Assembly: GCA_017354595.1 (NCBI GenBank)
Contig: JAFMQQ010000057.1
Coordinates: forward strand, 1-10,212
Reading direction: 5' to 3'
Source: Micromonosporaceae bacterium
GTDB taxonomy: Bacteria > Actinomycetota > Actinomycetes > Mycobacteriales > Micromonosporaceae
Length of the DNA: 10,212 bases
The translations under genes were made by a program, and so were the position numbers. The notes beneath the pieces were generated by a model. It ran no database searches and had not been told where the DNA came from. It saw only the letters and a list, made by a program, of their open reading frames with translations. Shown here piece after piece: positions 6,660 to 10,212 of the stretch (its first letter is position 1; each line of letters begins with the position of its first letter).

Positions 6660-6665
6660 TAGGCT
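6660..6665 (+). promoter_or_regulatory. Possible -10 box (TAGGCT) of the dop-pup-prcBA operon
   Basis: The 217 bases between tetR and dop hold no gene. TAGGCT matches TANNNT and would start transcription near 6672, just before the leader stem-loop. No good -35 box is seen 16-19 bases upstream, so this is only a candidate. Confidence 0.35.
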
Positions 6666-6678
6666 CGACGTGTCAGGC

Positions 6679-6729
6679 TCCACCTGGCCGGAGCGTGCCC
6701 TTCCGGGGCGCGCCGGGGCACCAGGTGGA
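6679..6729 (+). promoter_or_regulatory. Two-part stem-loop in the dop leader
   Basis: TCCACCTGG (6679-6687) and CCAGGTGGA (6721-6729) are a perfect 9-bp inverted repeat. Inside it GTGCCC (6695-6700) pairs with GGGCAC (6716-6721). The two share base 6721, so the folded RNA would have about 8 outer and 6 inner pairs, with an 8-base bulge on the 5' side and a GC-rich loop that can also self-pair (GGCGCGCC, 6707-6714). The structure ends five bases before the purine-rich GAGGGG (6735-6740) of dop. There is no T-tract, so it does not look like an intrinsic terminator. It could tune translation of dop or be a protein-binding site on the DNA. Confidence 0.5.
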
Positions 6730-6741
6730 CATCTGAGGGGG

Positions 6742-8262
6742 ATGGTGGCTGGCGTGAGTGTTCGGCGGGTGATGGGTACCGAGGTCGAGTACGGCATCTC
6801 CGTGCCCGGCCAACCGGGCGCCAACCCGATGGTCACCTCTTCGCAGATCGTCAACGCGTACGGGGCCCGCCCGGAGCTGACCCGTGGCGGTCGGGCCAGG
6901 TGGGACTACGAGGAGGAGTCACCGCTGCGCGACGCGCGCGGCTTCACCTACTCCGGGGCGCTGTACGACCCGTCCGAGGCGCTCGCCGACGAGGACCTCG
7001 GCCTGGCGAATGTGATCCTCACCAACGGCGCCCGGCTCTATGTCGACCATGCCCACCCGGAGTACTCGACCCCCGAGGTCACCAACCCGCTGGACGCGGT
7101 GCTCTGGGACAAGGCGGGCGAGAGGGTGATGGCCGAGGCGGCCCGGCGTGCGGCGACGATACCGGGCAGCGCACAGATCCACCTGTACAAGAACAACACC
7201 GACAACAAGGGCGCAAGTTATGGTGCCCACGAGAACTATCTGATGAGCCGGCAGACGCCCTTCGCCGACATCGTGCAGTTCCTCACCCCGTTCTTCGTGA
7301 CCCGGCAGATCGTCTGTGGCGCCGGTCGGGTGGGCCTCGGGCAGGACGGCTCGACACCCGGCTTCCAGATCTCGCAGCGGGCCGACTTCTTCGAGGTCGA
7401 GGTCGGGCTGGAGACCACGCTGAAGCGGCCGATCATCAACACCCGGGACGAGCCGCACGCGGACGCCGACAAGTACCGGCGGCTGCACGTCATCATCGGC
7501 GACGCCAACCTCTCCGAGATCTCGACCTACCTCAAGCTCGGCACGACCGCGCTGGTCCTGGAGATGATCGAGGCGAAGGCGCTCACTGCGGACCTGGGCG
7601 TCGCGGATCCGGTGGGCGAGCTGAAGAACATCAGCCATGACCCGACGCTGACCCACCGGCTGAAGCTGCGCGACGGGCGGCGGTTGTCCGCGTTGGACGT
7701 GCAGTGGGCCTGCTTCGAGCGGGTACGGTCCTTTGTGGACGATCGTGGTGGCGACGAGCAGACCGAGGACGTTCTGGCGCGCTGGGAGTCGGTACTCGAC
7801 CGGCTCGGCCGCGATCCGATGCTCTGCGCTGACGAGCTGGACTGGGTGGCCAAGCTGCGACTGCTGGAGGGGTACCGGGACCGGGAGAAGCTGGGCTGGG
7901 CCTCGTCGAAGCTGCAACTGGTCGACCTGCAGTACGCCGACGTGCGGCCGGAGAAGGGGCTCTACCACCGGCTGGTGGCGCGCGGGTCGATGAAGACGCT
8001 CTTCGAGCCGGAGCAGGTACGCCGGGCGATGGTCGAGCCGCCCGAGGACACCAGGGCATACTTCCGTGGCCGGTGCCTTGCCCAGTATGCGCCGGAGGTG
8101 GTCGCGGCGAGCTGGGACTCGGTCATCTTCGACGTGGGGCGCGAGTCGCTGGTGCGGGTACCGATGATGGAGCCGCTGCGCGGCACGAAGGTACACGTCG
8201 GCGCCCTGTTCGACCGGTGCCCGAGCGCCAAGGACCTGCTGGAGGCGATCACCTCCAGCTGA
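6742..8262 (+). CDS. dop: Pup deamidase/depupylase Dop
   Basis: Dop converts the C-terminal Gln of Pup to Glu so that PafA can ligate it, and also cleaves Pup from modified proteins. It shares the carboxylate-amine ligase fold with PafA and glutamine synthetase. The 506-residue product is near the length of mycobacterial Dop. Visible are the metal-binding glutamates in MGTEVEYGIS (E14, E16), WDYEEESPLRDARGF, the catalytic Asp in NGARLYVDHAHPEYS (D102), LYKNNTDNKGASYGAHENYL, INTRDEPHADADKYRRLHVI, and the C-terminal DSVIFDVGRESLVRVPMMEPLRG. The acidic stretch LYDPSEALADEDLG before the Asp is in the region expected for the Dop loop, which distinguishes Dop from PafA. The start is uncertain: ATG 6742 sits one base after GAGGGG, GTG 6745 has a better gap, and GTG 6754 gives MSVRRVMGTEVEYG, closest to the mycobacterial N-terminus. 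The operon continues with pup, prcB and prcA. Confidence 0.96.
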   Translation: MVAGVSVRRVMGTEVEYGISVPGQPGANPMVTSSQIVNAYGARPELTRGGRARWDYEEESPLRDARGFTYSGALYDPSEALADEDLGLANVILTNGARLYVDHAHPEYSTPEVTNPLDAVLWDKAGERVMAEAARRAATIPGSAQIHLYKNNTDNKGASYGAHENYLMSRQTPFADIVQFLTPFFVTRQIVCGAGRVGLGQDGSTPGFQISQRADFFEVEVGLETTLKRPIINTRDEPHADADKYRRLHVIIGDANLSEISTYLKLGTTALVLEMIEAKALTADLGVADPVGELKNISHDPTLTHRLKLRDGRRLSALDVQWACFERVRSFVDDRGGDEQTEDVLARWESVLDRLGRDPMLCADELDWVAKLRLLEGYRDREKLGWASSKLQLVDLQYADVRPEKGLYHRLVARGSMKTLFEPEQVRRAMVEPPEDTRAYFRGRCLAQYAPEVVAASWDSVIFDVGRESLVRVPMMEPLRGTKVHVGALFDRCPSAKDLLEAITSS

Positions 8263-8301
8263 CCCGGTGGTCTGTGCCACCAATCTCAGCCACGGACCGG
8301 G
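8263..8301 (+). promoter_or_regulatory. Alternative inverted repeats just after the dop stop
   Basis: The 112-base dop-pup gap begins with CCCGGT (8263-8268), which can pair with ACCGGG (8296-8301), or else GGTGG (8266-8270) can pair with CCACC (8277-8281) around a 6-base loop. The two overlap and exclude each other. Neither has a following T-run. CAATCTCA also occurs twice as a direct repeat (8281-8288, 8342-8349). TAGTTT at 8336-8341 could be a weak -10 box for a separate pup promoter, but I see no matching -35. These may help set Pup far above Dop, but that is inference. Confidence 0.3.
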
Positions 8302-8360
8302 CTGGCGTTGTGCGGTGACCGGGGTGTTGGCGAGGTAGTTTCAATCTCACCACCGCTTTG

Positions 8361-8368
8361 GGAGGAGG
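8361..8368 (+). promoter_or_regulatory. Strong ribosome binding site of pup (GGAGGAGG)
   Basis: GGAGGAGG lies six bases before the pup ATG, the best Shine-Dalgarno match in the window. It fits the high amount of Pup needed and contrasts with the poorly spaced purine run in front of dop. Confidence 0.85.
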
Positions 8369-8374
8369 CACCAG

Positions 8375-8590
8375 ATGGCAACCCGGGACACGGGTGGACA
8401 GTCGCAGTCCGGGCGCAGCCGGCGTGACGAGGAGGTCGAGGACGTCGCGCCTGAGGTGGACCCCGAGGTCGCCGAGCGGCATGAGAAGATCACCGAGGAG
8501 GTCGACGACCTCCTCGACGAGATCGACTCGGTACTTGAGGAGAACGCGGAGGAGTTCGTCCGCGGGTACGTGCAGAAGGGCGGGCAGTGA
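8375..8590 (+). CDS. pup: Prokaryotic ubiquitin-like protein Pup
   Basis: Pup is the small, largely disordered tag that is joined through its C-terminal side chain to lysines of proteins destined for the proteasome. The 71-residue product is slightly longer than the usual 64-ish. The N-terminal 20 residues are Ser/Gly/Arg-rich and the middle is strongly acidic. The segment from about 30 to 55 (VAERHEKITEEVDDLLDEIDSVLEENAEEF) is the helix that forms a coiled coil with the Mpa/ARC ATPase. It ends FVRGYVQKGGQ: the terminal Gln means that Dop must deamidate it before ligation, consistent with dop directly upstream. The start is fixed by the strong ribosome binding site. Its stop overlaps the prcB GTG by 4 bp (GTGA), implying translational coupling of tag and protease. 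Confidence 0.98.
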   Translation: MATRDTGGQSQSGRSRRDEEVEDVAPEVDPEVAERHEKITEEVDDLLDEIDSVLEENAEEFVRGYVQKGGQ

Positions 8591-9420
8591 TCGACCCATC
8601 CGGACGGCTGCCCTCGGCGTTCCTGACGCCGGGGGTGTCGTCGTTCACCGAGTTCCTCAATGCGACCGCGCCGGAGATGCTGCCCGGCCGCCGGCCGTTA
8701 CCGCCCGGCGTGGCCGCGGGGGTCGCGCCGCACGCCACCACCATCGTGGCGCTGGCCAGCGCCGAGGGTGTGGTGATGGCCGGCGACCGCCGTGCCACGA
8801 TGGGCAACCTGATCGCCAACCGGGACATCGAGAAGGTGCACGCGGCCGACCCGTACTCACTGGTCGGCATCGCGGGTACCGCCGGGGTGGGCATCGAGCT
8901 GATGAAGCTTTACCAGGTGGAGCTGCAGCACTACGAGAAGATCGAGGGCGTGCCGCTGTCAATGGACGGCAAGGCGAACCGGCTCGCCACCCTGATCCGC
9001 AACAACCTGGGCGCCGCCCTGCAGGGCCTGGCGGTGGTGCCGATCTTCGCCGGCTTCGACCTGGACGCCCGTGATCCGGGCGCGGCCGGCCGGATCTACA
9101 GCTTCGATGTGGCCGGCGGGCTGTACGAGGAGAACTCCGGGTACGACGGGATCGGCTCCGGTTCGCTGTTCGCCAAGGCGGCCCTGAAGAAGCGGTACCG
9201 GCCCGGGCTGTCCAGCCAGGAGGCGGTCGAGATCGCGGTTGAGGCGTTGTATGACGCGGCCGACGAGGATACCGCGACCGGCGGACCGGACCTGACCCGC
9301 AAGATCTACCCGGTGGTGATGACGGCGACCGCCGACGGGACCCACCGGCTCACCGACGAGGAGTCCGGCGAGGTGGCCGAGGCCGTGGTACGGCGCCGGA
9401 TGGAGAATCCAGGCGGCTGA
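8587..9420 (+). CDS. prcB: 20S proteasome beta subunit PrcB
   Basis: PrcB forms the two catalytic heptamer rings of the 20S core. It is made as a precursor that cleaves itself during assembly to expose an N-terminal threonine. The 277-residue product has a 50-residue propeptide (including LPSAFLTPGVSSFTEFL, conserved in actinobacterial PrcB) ending in APHA, followed by TTIVALASAEGVVMAGDRR. In mature numbering Thr1 is T51, Asp17 is D67 and Lys33 is K83 (NRDIEKV), so the active site is complete. IAGTAGVGIELMKLY, HYEKIEGVPLS, GSGSLFAKAALKK and ALYDAADEDTATGGPDL are family blocks. The residue before Thr1 is Ala rather than the Gly I remember in mycobacterial and Streptomyces PrcB. The GTG at 8587 overlaps the pup stop, so it needs no separate ribosome binding site. 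Confidence 0.98.
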   Translation: MIDPSGRLPSAFLTPGVSSFTEFLNATAPEMLPGRRPLPPGVAAGVAPHATTIVALASAEGVVMAGDRRATMGNLIANRDIEKVHAADPYSLVGIAGTAGVGIELMKLYQVELQHYEKIEGVPLSMDGKANRLATLIRNNLGAALQGLAVVPIFAGFDLDARDPGAAGRIYSFDVAGGLYEENSGYDGIGSGSLFAKAALKKRYRPGLSSQEAVEIAVEALYDAADEDTATGGPDLTRKIYPVVMTATADGTHRLTDEESGEVAEAVVRRRMENPGG

Positions 9421-9451
9421 AGGCTCGCCGACGCTCACCCAGGGCACGCAG

Positions 9452-9481
9452 TTACACGGGCACCGCAGACGCACCTAACGC
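9452..9481 (+). promoter_or_regulatory. Weak candidate promoter in front of prcA
   Basis: The 88 bases between prcB and prcA contain TTACAC (9452-9457) and TAACGC (9476-9481), 18 bp apart. The -10 match is imperfect (TAACGC then T). This could give extra prcA transcription, but the more obvious element is the GAGGAG ribosome binding site at 9495-9500. Confidence 0.25.
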
Positions 9482-9508
9482 TCGATCATGACCCGAGGAG
9501 CCGCAACC

Positions 9509-10212
9509 GTGGCCATGCAGTTCTACGCCTCTCCCGAGCAGATCATGCGGGACCGGTCCGAGTACGCCCGCAAAAACATCGCCCGGGGCCGCAACGTCGT
9601 GGTGCTCACGTACGAGGGCGGCGTGCTGTTCGTTGCGGAGAACCTGTCGACCGCGCTGCACAAGGTGAGCGAAATCTACGACCGGATCGGGTTCGCCGCG
9701 GTGGGCCGGTACAACGAGTTCGAGAACATGCGGGTGGCCGGCATCCGGCTGGCGGACCTGCGCGGCTACTCCTATGACCGGCGTGACGTGACCGGCCGGG
9801 CGCTGGCAAACGCCTACACCCAGACGCTCGGTGCGATCTTCATGGACCAGACCAAGCCGTTCGAGGTGGAGCTGTGCATCGCGGAGGTCGGCACCTCGCC
9901 GGAGCGCGACGAGCTGTACCGCATCACCTATGACGGCTCGGTCTTCGACGAGTCGGGCGTGGTCGCCATGGGTGGGCAGGCCGAGGCGATCGTCGGTGTG
10001 CTGCGCGAGGGGCACCGCGGCGAGATGAGTATCGAAGAGGCGCTGGGGCTTGCCGTCCGGGCACTGGCGAGCGTGGGCGGCGAGGGTGGCGCGCCGCGCT
10101 CGCTGACCGCGGCGCAACTGGAGGTGGCGGTGCTGGACCGGCGGCGTTCCGGTCGCACCTTCCGCCGGATCAACGGCGACGCGCTCGCCGCCCTGCTGGA
10201 GTCGGCGCAGGC
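9509..10212 (+). CDS. prcA: 20S proteasome alpha subunit PrcA (3' end outside window)
   Basis: PrcA forms the outer heptamer rings of the 20S core; its N-termini gate the entry pore and its outer face docks the Mpa/ARC ATPase. The frame is open to the window edge, with 234 full codons visible against about 248 residues in mycobacteria, so only a short C-terminus is missing. It begins MAMQFYASPEQIMRDRSEYARKNIARGRN, the typical alpha-subunit N-terminal helix, followed by VVVLTYEGGVLFVAEN, KVSEIYDRIGFAAVGRYNEFENMRVAGIR, RRDVTGRALANAYTQTLGAIF and KPFEVELCIAEVG. There is no catalytic Thr at the start of the beta-sandwich, as expected for an alpha subunit. GTG 9509 is chosen because GAGGAG lies eight bases before it. 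In-frame ATGs at 9488 and 9515 are alternatives; the former would add MTRGAAT to the gate. Confidence 0.96.
   Translation, partial: MAMQFYASPEQIMRDRSEYARKNIARGRNVVVLTYEGGVLFVAENLSTALHKVSEIYDRIGFAAVGRYNEFENMRVAGIRLADLRGYSYDRRDVTGRALANAYTQTLGAIFMDQTKPFEVELCIAEVGTSPERDELYRITYDGSVFDESGVVAMGGQAEAIVGVLREGHRGEMSIEEALGLAVRALASVGGEGGAPRSLTAAQLEVAVLDRRRSGRTFRRINGDALAALLESAQ

Noticed and set aside
6525..6660. Intrinsic terminator after tetR
   Set aside because: Only short GC inverted repeats (for example CCGG-N4-CCGG) and no T-run are present, so no terminator can be supported.
6535..6741. N-terminal extension of dop from 6535
   Set aside because: This stretch contains the probable promoter and leader stem-loop, and its translation has no resemblance to Dop.
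6919..8283. A 454-codon open frame on the minus strand opposite dop
   Set aside because: Antisense shadow of the well-conserved dop; composition biased and no recognisable motif.

Overview
The window is high-GC actinobacterial DNA. It carries a complete Pup-proteasome gene set (dop, pup, prcB and the 5' part of prcA), which is confined largely to actinomycetes. Codon use is strongly G/C in third position, and GTG starts and 4-bp GTGA stop/start overlaps recur. From the wording of several proteins (prcA, prcB, dop) I would guess Micromonosporaceae or a close relative; that is recollection, not a search. I see no tRNA, rRNA, CRISPR array, transposase or phage gene.

Left block (1-2672, + strand): the 3' end of a LemA-like conserved protein; then pdxS and pdxT, the two subunits of pyridoxal 5'-phosphate synthase, overlapping by 4 bp; then yebC, one base after pdxT. 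pdxS has a TANNNT box seven bases before its ATG and no clear ribosome binding site, so it may be transcribed as a leaderless mRNA that continues into pdxT and yebC.

Middle block (2650-6524): accessory genes. An APH-fold phosphotransferase on the minus strand overlaps the 3' end of yebC tail to tail by 23 bp. It diverges over 54 bp from a GNAT acetyltransferase. A drug-efflux cassette follows: a 14-TM DHA2-type MFS transporter and a TetR repressor, 13 bp apart. In front of the transporter lie two copies of one 19-bp near-palindrome (16 of 19 bases identical), one upstream of the promoter and one over its -10 box. They are the likely TetR operators, and the cassette is probably self-regulated and ligand-induced.

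Right block (6525-10212): dop, pup, prcB and prcA, all on the + strand. Dop deamidates the C-terminal Gln of Pup and also removes Pup from substrates. PafA (not in this window) attaches Pup to lysines. Pupylated proteins are degraded by the 20S core made of PrcA and PrcB rings. All key residues are visible: the Dop Asp and Glu residues, the Pup GGQ end, and PrcB Thr1/Asp17/Lys33. A strong two-part inverted repeat sits in the dop leader just before its ribosome binding site, and smaller inverted repeats lie between dop and pup.

No wholly new system is evident. The best leads are the paired operators, the dop leader structure, the Ala instead of Gly before the PrcB cleavage site, the placement of the proteasome genes near pdxST-yebC with no ruvC, and a striking rule that valine GTA codons in the core genes always lie within GTAC.
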